22,464 nt of DNA, from positions 1 through 22,464 of the forward strand of contig JAAZZI010000003.1 of the NCBI GenBank assembly GCA_014239225.1. Direction: 5' to 3'. The stretch is from Gammaproteobacteria bacterium (GTDB taxonomy: Bacteria > Pseudomonadota > Gammaproteobacteria > Eutrophobiales > Eutrophobiaceae). Positions 6,622-13,508 of this stretch are shown one piece after another. Within the stretch, counting starts at the first letter, position 1; the number at the start of each line of letters is the position of its first letter. Both the position numbers and the translations under genes were made by a program. The notes below the pieces were generated by a model. It searched no databases, was not told the origin of the DNA, and was given only the letters and a program-made list of their open reading frames with translations.

Positions 6622-7722
6622 ATGCAGACCCCATTAGAAAAATATAAAAACGATCTTAATTCAGACGGCTTTAATGCTGATCTATCTCAGGAAGCAGCAG
6701 TTATAGATTTACAAAAACTATTTGTAGATTTGTGTACGAAACAACCGAACGAGAATTTCTTGTTAAAGAAATTGAAATTTTTACTGGGAATAAAAACTGA
6801 AAATAAAATTATTGGGCTATATTTTTGGGGCGGTGTGGGTCGTGGAAAAACTTATCTCGTTGATTGTTTTTTTGATTGTTTGCCGTTTGAAAATAAATGG
6901 AGAATTCATTTTCACCGTTTTATGCAGAACATACACAAAGAGCTTAAAGAGTTGTCTAATATTGAAAACCCATTAGAAATTATCGCTGATCGATTATCAC
7001 AAAAAACACAAATTATTTGTTTTGATGAATTTCATGTTTCAGATATTACTGATGCAATGTTGCTTGGAGGTTTATTAGAAGCTTTATTTAAAAGAAATGT
7101 TGTGCTTGTTGCGACATCGAATCAACATCCAGACCAGCTTTACTATGACGGTCTACAGAGAGATCGTTTTTTACCTGCAATTTCCTTGTTAAAGAAAAAT
7201 ACAAAGGTCGTCAATATTGATTCAGGCATTGATTATCGATTGGAATTTTTCGATCATGCCGAAATATACCATTCACCACTTGATGACAATGCAAACGCTA
7301 TTCTTGAAGATGATTTTATACATGTATGCCAAAATAAAGGTGATGAAGCTAGTATTCTTGAAATAGAAGACCGGGAAATCGAGACAGTACGATGTGGAGA
7401 TGGTGTTGTTTGGTTCGACTTCAAAGCGATTTGCGCCGGACCGCGGGGCGTGGCTGATTACATTGAGATTGCAAGACAATATCAAACTGTTCTTATTGCA
7501 AATATTCCAGTGATGAACGATAACGATAATGATGTGGTAAAACGACTGATAATATTAATTGATGAGTTCTATGATCGTAATGTTAAATTAATTATTACGG
7601 CAGAAGCAGCCCCCGCTAAACTTTATCAAGGAAAACGATTAGCCGAATCTTTTAAAAGAACACAAAGTCGTCTTGAAGAAATGAGGACGCATGATTATCT
7701 GGCCAAAGAACATCTGCCTTGA
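6622..7722 (+). CDS. zapE: Cell division protein ZapE / AFG1-like ATPase
   Basis: ZapE is an AFG1-type P-loop ATPase that, in E. coli, associates with the Z ring and destabilises FtsZ polymers at low oxygen or high temperature. The 366 aa product is of normal length and shows Walker A GGVGRGKT (70-77) preceded by YFW, the family segment HFHRFM (96-101), Walker B IICFDEFHVSDI (131-142), and the sensor region ATSNQHP. The C-terminal half keeps GPRGVADYIEIA and the LIDEFYDRNVKLIITAEA block typical of this family. It is a single-gene unit; no clear Shine-Dalgarno precedes the ATG. Its closeness to rplM, rpsI and degQ recalls the enteric gene order. Confidence 0.95.
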   Translation: MQTPLEKYKNDLNSDGFNADLSQEAAVIDLQKLFVDLCTKQPNENFLLKKLKFLLGIKTENKIIGLYFWGGVGRGKTYLVDCFFDCLPFENKWRIHFHRFMQNIHKELKELSNIENPLEIIADRLSQKTQIICFDEFHVSDITDAMLLGGLLEALFKRNVVLVATSNQHPDQLYYDGLQRDRFLPAISLLKKNTKVVNIDSGIDYRLEFFDHAEIYHSPLDDNANAILEDDFIHVCQNKGDEASILEIEDREIETVRCGDGVVWFDFKAICAGPRGVADYIEIARQYQTVLIANIPVMNDNDNDVVKRLIILIDEFYDRNVKLIITAEAAPAKLYQGKRLAESFKRTQSRLEEMRTHDYLAKEHLP

Positions 7723-7739
7723 ATTAAACCTTCAAATAA

Positions 7740-7768
7740 TTGACATTGGGCAAGATATTGACTATTTT
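7740..7768 (+). promoter_or_regulatory. Promoter of the riboswitch / sulfite reductase operon
   Basis: A perfect -35 TTGACA (7740-7745), a 17 nt spacer, and -10 TATTTT (7763-7768) place transcription start at about 7775, just before the first paired base of the riboswitch (7776). The exact fit of start site and aptamer supports both calls. Confidence 0.75.
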
Positions 7769-7774
7769 TAACAA

Positions 7775-7864
7775 ATGCGCCGATTTGAAATCAGCTTGCG
7801 GGCGCAATAAAAATACCGCTAAAGAGACAACCTGCTTTAGCTCAAGCTGAATGCGGGTTTTTTT
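7775..7864 (+). promoter_or_regulatory. SAM-II (SAM-alpha) riboswitch with antiterminator/terminator switch
   Basis: Aptamer 7776-7826: stem P1 TGCGCC/GGCGCA (7776-7781 with 7801-7806) closes a loop holding GATTTG (7782-7787) and GCTTGC (7794-7799). An A-rich linker and GCTAAA (7818-7823) follow. This matches, segment by segment, the SAM-II class, which binds S-adenosylmethionine as an H-type pseudoknot. Expression platform: two helices can form without ligand, TCAGCTTG/CAAGCTGA (7791-7798 with 7843-7850) and GCTAAAG/CTTTAGC (7818-7824 with 7835-7841). Both take strands from the aptamer and both destroy the terminator at 7831-7864. With SAM bound, GCTAAA is held in the aptamer and the terminator can fold, so the logic is SAM = OFF. 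The class is assigned by memory of its consensus, not a covariance search. The exact pseudoknot register (possibly GCGG with CCGC) is not settled. Confidence 0.82.
7831..7864 (+). terminator. Attenuator terminator of the SAM-II riboswitch
   Basis: Stem CCTGCTTTAGC (7831-7841) with GCTGAATGCGGG (7846-7857, one bulged T), loop TCAA, followed by seven T residues (7858-7864). It lies between the promoter and the reductase gene, 83 nt before the first possible start codon, so it can only act as an attenuator of the downstream operon. Confidence 0.85.
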
Positions 7865-7946
7865 GTGACTAAGCTCTGCATTCACTTAGCTTCGATTAAT
7901 TAGGCTGCCTCTTATATTTTTAACTTATTTTATAGAGGATGTTGTG

Positions 7947-8015
7947 ATGTCAGATAAACAAAGTCAATTGTTTGGTAAGCAAGAAGGGATTAGCATAGAT
8001 CACAAGGTATATTAG
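7947..8015 (+). CDS. Putative 22-residue leader peptide before the reductase gene
   Basis: A short ORF encoding MSDKQSQLFGKQEGISIDHKVY. AGAGG lies eight bases upstream of its ATG (7934-7938), a better ribosome site than that of the following gene, and its TAG ends 2 nt before the reductase ATG. Such spacing suggests translational coupling. The peptide is hydrophilic, lacks cysteine and has no run of any amino acid that would suggest ribosome-stalling attenuation. It could be a leader, a tiny protein, or chance. I know of no named family for it. Confidence 0.45.
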   Translation: MSDKQSQLFGKQEGISIDHKVY

Positions 8016-8017
8016 TT

Positions 8018-9673
8018 ATGTATAAATATGACAATTACGACCACGCTATCGTAAATGAGCGAGTGCAACAATTTCGTGATCAGACTCGTCGTTTTCTAGC
8101 GGGTGATTTAAGCGATGATGAATTTCGTCCATTACGTTTGATGAATGGGCTCTATATTCAGACTCATGCACCTATGTTAAGGGTCGCTATCCCATATGGT
8201 CTGTTATCTAGTAAACAACTCAGAATGCTTGCGCATATTGCAAGAAAATATGATAAGGGATATGGTCATTTTAGTACGCGACAAAATATACAATTTAATT
8301 GGCCGGCACTTGAGACAGTTCCAGATATTCTAGCGGATTTGGCAACTGTAGAAATGCACGCCATACAAACTAGTGGTAATTGCATACGGAATACAACATC
8401 AGATCAGTTCGCAGGTATAGCAAAAGACGAACTTGAGGATCCAAGACCGTATTGTGAGATCATAAGACAATGGTCTACATTTCATCCTGAATTTTCATTT
8501 TTACCAAGAAAGTTCAAGATTGCAGTATCTGGCGCAGAGGGTGATCGCGCTGCAGCCCAGGTTCATGATATTGGATTGTATTTAGTTAGCAATCAAAAGG
8601 GCGAAGTAGGTTTTAGTGTTTTTGTTGGCGGTGGTTTAGGAAGAACTCCTTATATCGGTAAATGCATTAGGGATTTTCTTGAAAAGAAATATTTACTGTC
8701 ATACATAGAGGCGATATTACGTGTCTATAATCGTTTTGGGCGTAGGGACAACATCTATAAAGCGCGTATTAAAATATTAGTCAATGCCGTTGGCGAAGAA
8801 GAGTTTGGCAAACAAGTTGAAGCAGAATGGGAACATATTAAAGAAGGTGTTTTAAAACTTGAGCAAAAGGATATTGACCACGCTCAATCTTTCTTTACCT
8901 CTCCAGCTTACGATGAAAATGCTGTCGATGTAAATAGTTTCAACGAAGCAAAAAAATCTAATAGTGCTTTTTCAAATTGGGCGGGAAGAAATTTGTATCC
9001 ACACAAAATACCCGGTTACGAGGCTGCGGTGATTTCACTAAAAGCCCCTAAAATTGCACCGGGAGATGCCACTGATGAGCAGATGGATTTTATAGCAGAT
9101 TTGTCCGATCAATATAGTTTTGGAGAAATTATTGTCACTCATGATCAGAATCTTGTACTACCTAATGTTAAGCAAGCTGATTTATTCTCTTTATGGGAAA
9201 AATTAGAAACTCAAAATCTTGCTACATCTAATATTGGGCTTTTAACAGATATGATTTGTTGTCCCGGATTAGATTTTTGTTCGTTAGCTAGTGCGGGCTC
9301 AATACCAATAGCAAAACAAATTAATGAAAAATTTGATGACATGGATTACTTGAATGATATAGGCGATATAAAAATAAAAATGTCAGGGTGTGTGAATGCC
9401 TGCGGACATCATCATGTTGGGCATATTGGAATTCTTGGTGTTGACAAGAAAGGTGAAGAATTTTATCAATTAACGCTGGGTGGTTCAGCAGAAAATGATG
9501 CATCTTTGGGTGATCGTCTCGGTCCTGCAGTAGAAAAAAAGGAAGTTGCCAATGTGATCGGGAAATTACTTGATGTTTATGTTGACCTGCGTCAAGAAAA
9601 TGAACGTTTTATTGATACTTATCGTCGAGTTGGTATTGGGCCTTTTAAGGAAAATGTTTATGCGAGTAATTAA
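8018..9673 (+). CDS. cysI: Siroheme/4Fe-4S sulfite (or nitrite) reductase hemoprotein, CysI-like
   Basis: Catalyses six-electron reduction of sulfite to sulfide (or nitrite to ammonia). The 551 aa protein has two ferredoxin-like half domains (about 45-110 and 330-395) and two siroheme-binding lobes. The iron-sulfur/siroheme ligands are C415-x5-C421 (CCPGLDFC) and C458-x3-C462 (GCVNAC). Arginine-rich STRQNIQFNW (86-95) and TSGNCIRN (118-125) are typical siroheme contacts. Sequence alone does not decide sulfite versus nitrite, but a SAM-II riboswitch in front and DUF934 behind argue for assimilatory sulfite reduction. The start lies 2 nt after the leader ORF; AAGG about 10 bases upstream may serve as ribosome site. 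No flavoprotein subunit (CysJ) is present in the window. The last 14 nt overlap the DUF934 gene. Confidence 0.9.
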   Translation: MYKYDNYDHAIVNERVQQFRDQTRRFLAGDLSDDEFRPLRLMNGLYIQTHAPMLRVAIPYGLLSSKQLRMLAHIARKYDKGYGHFSTRQNIQFNWPALETVPDILADLATVEMHAIQTSGNCIRNTTSDQFAGIAKDELEDPRPYCEIIRQWSTFHPEFSFLPRKFKIAVSGAEGDRAAAQVHDIGLYLVSNQKGEVGFSVFVGGGLGRTPYIGKCIRDFLEKKYLLSYIEAILRVYNRFGRRDNIYKARIKILVNAVGEEEFGKQVEAEWEHIKEGVLKLEQKDIDHAQSFFTSPAYDENAVDVNSFNEAKKSNSAFSNWAGRNLYPHKIPGYEAAVISLKAPKIAPGDATDEQMDFIADLSDQYSFGEIIVTHDQNLVLPNVKQADLFSLWEKLETQNLATSNIGLLTDMICCPGLDFCSLASAGSIPIAKQINEKFDDMDYLNDIGDIKIKMSGCVNACGHHHVGHIGILGVDKKGEEFYQLTLGGSAENDASLGDRLGPAVEKKEVANVIGKLLDVYVDLRQENERFIDTYRRVGIGPFKENVYASN

Positions 9674-10157
9674 AGATAGGTCAGTTATCGATGATGAATG
9701 GTTATTGATACACAAACTTGATAGTTCAGCCTCAATCCCTGAAGGCAGTGTTATTTTACCATTTTCATTTTGGCAGGCTAATCGCGATATACTTTTGAAA
9801 AGTAAAAAAAACCATGCCATTTGGATTGATGGCTCAATTGAAACAGAATCTTTAGTCGATGATTTAGAATTCTTTTCAATTATTGCTTTGGATTTTCCTA
9901 CATTTAAAGACGGGCGTTCATATTCACATGCACGTCTTTTACGTGAACGTTATGGGTACAAAGGTGAACTAAGGGCAATTGGTGATGTTTTACAAGATCA
10001 ATTATTTTTTATGCAACGTTGCGGTATCGATTGTTTCCAAATACGTGATGATAAAGATATTGAGCAAGCACTTAATAGTTTTGAAGCTTTTAGTATGTGT
10101 TATCAAGCCGCGGCCGATGATGCAATACCAATTCATAAACAACGCAAATTTAAATAG
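9660..10157 (+). CDS. DUF934 protein, probable sulfite reductase accessory
   Basis: A 165 aa soluble protein of the DUF934 family, routinely encoded next to CysI-type reductases in Pseudomonas and beta/gammaproteobacteria. Genome-wide mutant studies have tied the family to sulfite reduction, and a role in electron supply has been suggested but not proven. Conserved-looking segments are SFWQANRDIL, DFPTFKDGRSYSHARLLRERYGYKGELRAIGDVLQDQ and MQRCGIDCFQIRDD near the C-terminus. The start at 9660 has AAGGA nine bases upstream; the frame is open for 30 codons further up, but those lie inside the reductase gene. The 14 nt overlap with the reductase implies coupling. Its stop overlaps the 3' end of pyk on the other strand by 8 nt. 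Confidence 0.88.
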   Translation: MRVIKDRSVIDDEWLLIHKLDSSASIPEGSVILPFSFWQANRDILLKSKKNHAIWIDGSIETESLVDDLEFFSIIALDFPTFKDGRSYSHARLLRERYGYKGELRAIGDVLQDQLFFMQRCGIDCFQIRDDKDIEQALNSFEAFSMCYQAAADDAIPIHKQRKFK

Positions 10158-11601
10158 TTAGTACTGTGACTGAGGGTTTATTAAGGGCATCATCATTCTG
10201 AAAACCCTGAACTAAAAGAACTTTCTGACCTTTTAAAGCCAGTTTTTTTTCAACGACTATATTACGGGCTAAATCACTAAAATTTGTTTCTTCTATATCG
10301 TTAGAAAGCACGGGTACGATACCCCAGTGCATTAAGATTTTTTGACATACATCCATAGTTTTAGTTATTGCAATCACAGGCGCGGCTGGTCTAGCTGAGC
10401 TCATAGTCGCCGCCGACATACCACTTTTAGAAATAACAACAACAGCGCGTACTCTGAGATCATGGGCCAGCTGGGACATCGAATTAGCTATTGCATCCCA
10501 AATCGGGATTGCTGCTTTGCTGGAGTCATACCTGACTTTTGATCCATAGGCATTATTTGTCCATAGATATGATTCTGTTTGTCTGGCTATTCGATCCATC
10601 ATTTTTACCGCATCTACTGGAAAAGCACCTACCGCTGTTTCTCCAGATAGCATAATTGCATCAGTACCCAGTGTTACTGCATAGGCAACATCCGTTACTT
10701 CAGCACGAGTTGGTCTTGCGTTTTCGATCATCGATTCTAACATCTGAGTTGCTACGATAACGGGCTTGAATTTTTTGCGGGCTAAATCAATTAATTGGTG
10801 TTGAGCAACAGGGACTTGTTCTGGGTTAAGTTCAACACCCAAATCACCGCGTGCGACCATAATCCCGTCAGCAACTTCAAGTATTTCATCAGCATTATCA
10901 AGCGCCTCAGGTTTTTCGATTTTAGCAATTATTAGCGCGTTACCGGAATGTGCGTTGATTAATTCTTTTAAATCTTGAATGTCTGATGCTGAACGGACAA
11001 ATGAAAGCGCCAGAAAATCAACACCTAAGTCAAGAGCTAACTTAGCATCGGCTTTATCTTTCTTAGTTAATGATGGTACAGATACTTTAACGCCGGGAAG
11101 ATTGATTCCCTTATGATTACTTAATACCCCTCCATAAACAACAGTACACTCGATCTCTGTATCAATGATTTTATTAACTTTAAATTCAAGTGTGCCATCT
11201 GCAAGTAAAATACGATCATCTATCTCAACATCTTTTGCTAATTCTGAGTATTGAGAGGGAATTAAATCTGATGTTCCAATAATATCACGTGTTGTTACAA
11301 CCACTGATTGATTATTTTTTAATTCTATTTTGTCATTTTTAAATTTACCCGTGCGTATTTTTGGGCCACAGAGATCAGCTAAAATACCAACGGTTGTATT
11401 TAGTTCTTTTGCAACTTTACGTATCTGTGCATAGGTTTCTTTATGATAACTGTGCTCACCATGTGAGAAGTTTTGCCTAAAAATATTTACACCTGCATTA
11501 ATCAAGTTTTTGATTTGTTCGGGCTTACTACTCGCAGGCCCAAGGGTAGCAATTATTTTTGTACGACGAATTTTTAGTGAGTTGATTTGAGTATCAATCA
11601 A
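10150..11601 (-). CDS. pyk: Pyruvate kinase
   Basis: Converts PEP and ADP to pyruvate and ATP, the last glycolytic step. The 483 aa product has the full barrel: KIIATLGPASS (15-25), FRQNFSHG (41-48) with R42, N44 and S46, LADLCGPKIRTG (74-85), catalytic K227 with E229 and D253 as metal ligands (IIAKIEKPEA, VARGDLGVEL), and TRAEVTDVAYAV (298-309). The C-terminal domain has the length of type II/PykA-like enzymes. Residue 43 is Gln where most family members have a hydrophobic residue. The reading frame has no ATG at the front; TTG at 11599-11601 is used, with AAGGA eleven bases upstream. It is third in the MFS-ssb-pyk run, 65 nt after ssb. Confidence 0.95.
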   Translation of the reverse strand: MIDTQINSLKIRRTKIIATLGPASSKPEQIKNLINAGVNIFRQNFSHGEHSYHKETYAQIRKVAKELNTTVGILADLCGPKIRTGKFKNDKIELKNNQSVVVTTRDIIGTSDLIPSQYSELAKDVEIDDRILLADGTLEFKVNKIIDTEIECTVVYGGVLSNHKGINLPGVKVSVPSLTKKDKADAKLALDLGVDFLALSFVRSASDIQDLKELINAHSGNALIIAKIEKPEALDNADEILEVADGIMVARGDLGVELNPEQVPVAQHQLIDLARKKFKPVIVATQMLESMIENARPTRAEVTDVAYAVTLGTDAIMLSGETAVGAFPVDAVKMMDRIARQTESYLWTNNAYGSKVRYDSSKAAIPIWDAIANSMSQLAHDLRVRAVVVISKSGMSAATMSSARPAAPVIAITKTMDVCQKILMHWGIVPVLSNDIEETNFSDLARNIVVEKKLALKGQKVLLVQGFQNDDALNKPSVTVLTI

Positions 11602-11666
11602 TTTAATAGGGTTCCTTAAAGTATAGGATAGAAAATATTGATTATTTATCGATTTTAAATTTTTTA

Positions 11667-12140
11667 CTAAAAAGGAATATCTTCGTCAAAATCATCAGCT
11701 GGTGATTCAGCTAATGGCGGGGTTTGTTTTGGCGAACTATCAACTGGACTATCAGGAGCAGGATCTTTATTAGGCGCGGGTTCTTTATTAGCTGAGGTGC
11801 CACCTCGACCTCCAAGCATCTGCATTTCATTAGCTACGATTTGTGTTGTGTAGCGATCATTTCCTTCTTTATCTTGCCACTTGTTGGTTTGGAGTCGACC
11901 CTCAACGTAAACTTGCGAGCCTTTATGTAAATATTCACTGACAATTTCGGCAAGTCGACCGAAAAATACGACGCGATGCCATTCGGTTCGTTCTTGTTGC
12001 TCTCCGCTGTCTTTATCACGCCATGATTCAGCTGTAGCCAGACTAACATTAGCAACGGCGTTACCATTTTTGCCATACCTTACTTCCGGATCATTACCTA
12101 GATTACCAATTAGTGTGACTTTATTTACACCCCTTGCCAT
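11667..12140 (-). CDS. ssb: Single-stranded DNA-binding protein
   Basis: Coats and protects single-stranded DNA in replication, repair and recombination. The 157 aa protein has the OB fold at about 1-110 (MARGVNKVTLIGNLGNDPEVRY at the start, WHRVVFFGRLAEI and VYVEGRLQTNKWQDKEG inside). A low-complexity proline/serine/aspartate linker (about 115-147) follows, ending in the acidic tip DFDEDIPF that recruits partner proteins. GGGAGA about ten bases upstream supports the start. The position next to an MFS gene and uvrA is the arrangement seen in Pseudomonas. No LexA box is visible upstream. Confidence 0.98.
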   Translation of the reverse strand: MARGVNKVTLIGNLGNDPEVRYGKNGNAVANVSLATAESWRDKDSGEQQERTEWHRVVFFGRLAEIVSEYLHKGSQVYVEGRLQTNKWQDKEGNDRYTTQIVANEMQMLGGRGGTSANKEPAPNKDPAPDSPVDSSPKQTPPLAESPADDFDEDIPF

Positions 12141-12213
12141 TGTGAGTATCTCCCGATGTTTATAATGTGTGAGCCATAATTATACCGCCCACTTTTCTAT
12201 TGGTATTCTCGCT

Positions 12214-13428
12214 TCAGACCGCTTCTTCTTCAAGTTCATTTTTACCTAGGTTTTCATTTTTAGAGAAAAATAGCATCAGTAATAACCACAAAAAAGTTAT
12301 AAACAGGCAAAATAAATGAACACTTATCAGGCCAAATTGCTGATAAAAGAAACCACCTGCTAGCCCACCGATGAAAATTCCAATAAATTGTGAAGTTGAA
12401 TAAACACCTAACGCGGTACCTTTTGTATTTTTTTGGGTAGTTTTCGAAACTTTCGAGGGCAACAATGCTTCTAGGTAATTAAAAGCACCAAAGAATAAAA
12501 CTAAGAAAATAATAATAAAATTTAAGCTCAAACCAAATAATGCTAGACCAATCTGAGAAAGCATGATTAATAAAATACTTAGAATCAGAAATAAATTTTC
12601 TTTTTTAAGTCGTTCTCCAAACATAATGAAGGGCACCATAATGAATAAGGATGCGAATATAGCGGTTAGATAAACCTGCCAATGAGATATAGTAGCTAGC
12701 TGCATACTATCTCTTAAGGTAATAGGTATGGCGACAAAGTTTGCCATCAATATTAGATGAGATGAAAAAATACTAATGTCGAGTTTTACTAGGGGGGCGT
12801 TAACTAAAACTGATTTTATATCCCTTAAATTAGGCGGATTAACGTTTTGCACCTTTTTTGTAGGGTTTGGAACGATTGTTAATAAAGTTATTATTGCTAG
12901 GATTGATAGGCAAGCACTAAGATAAAATAAACCCTTTATTCCGATGTACGCATACAGTATAGGGCCTAAGATAAAGGCGATGGAAAATGCAGCACCTATA
13001 CTGATACCTATGCAGGCCATGGCCTTGGTTCTGCATTCTTTTCTTGTTAAGTCAGCGGCGAGCGCCATTAGTGCTGCTGCAACTGCACCGGCACCTTGGA
13101 GCGCACGCCCGATTAATAAACCATGTACTGAGTCTGCCGTTGCTGCAATTAAACTGCCTATTCCGAAGATAATCAGCCCCAGCACAATAATTGGTTTTCT
13201 GCCCCATCGGTCTGATAGCATGCCAAATGGAATTTGTAGGCTGGCTTGTGTCAAACCGTAAATACCCAGTGCTAAACCTAGTAACTGCGGTGTCGCATAC
13301 ATGTAAGTATTCTCTGAGAGACTGAGAACCGGCAATATCATAAAAAGCGGCAACATTCGCAAAAAGAATACTGATGCGAGTGATAAAGCAGCTTTTAATT
13401 CTGCAGCTGACATAGACACTGAATTCAT
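12214..13428 (-). CDS. Major facilitator superfamily transporter, uvrA-ssb linked
   Basis: A 404 aa integral membrane protein with about 12 predicted segments. The loop between segments 2 and 3 carries the MFS motif SDRWGRKPIIVLG (about 73-85), and GRALQGAGAVAAALMALAADLTR (about 107-130) resembles the drug:proton antiporter pattern. This suggests efflux, but the substrate cannot be told. The C-terminal tail is short and acidic (LGKNELEEEAV). Another ATG five codons in (13413) is possible; neither start has a good Shine-Dalgarno. It is divergent from uvrA with an 80 nt gap, and ssb follows 73 nt downstream, an order conserved in Pseudomonas and some betaproteobacteria without a known functional reason. 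Confidence 0.9.
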   Translation of the reverse strand: MNSVSMSAAELKAALSLASVFFLRMLPLFMILPVLSLSENTYMYATPQLLGLALGIYGLTQASLQIPFGMLSDRWGRKPIIVLGLIIFGIGSLIAATADSVHGLLIGRALQGAGAVAAALMALAADLTRKECRTKAMACIGISIGAAFSIAFILGPILYAYIGIKGLFYLSACLSILAIITLLTIVPNPTKKVQNVNPPNLRDIKSVLVNAPLVKLDISIFSSHLILMANFVAIPITLRDSMQLATISHWQVYLTAIFASLFIMVPFIMFGERLKKENLFLILSILLIMLSQIGLALFGLSLNFIIIFLVLFFGAFNYLEALLPSKVSKTTQKNTKGTALGVYSTSQFIGIFIGGLAGGFFYQQFGLISVHLFCLFITFLWLLLMLFFSKNENLGKNELEEEAV

Positions 13429-13508
13429 TTAATAGAACTTAATTTGGATTGAGATCAAAAAAGGATTTATATTAGCAGGTTGTTTCTAAAATAGTGAAAT
13501 ATTTATAA

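Noticed and set aside
7947..8015. Leader peptide as a cysteine or methionine attenuator
   Set aside because: It contains no cysteine and only the initiator methionine, and there is no terminator after it; attenuation is explained by the upstream riboswitch.
9570..9659. 30-codon upstream extension of the DUF934 gene
   Set aside because: It lies entirely within the reductase coding sequence in another frame, and AAGGA is placed correctly for the ATG at 9660.
13429..13508. LexA/SOS box between the MFS gene and uvrA
   Set aside because: No CTGT-N8-ACAG or close variant is present in the 80 nt gap, nor upstream of ssb.
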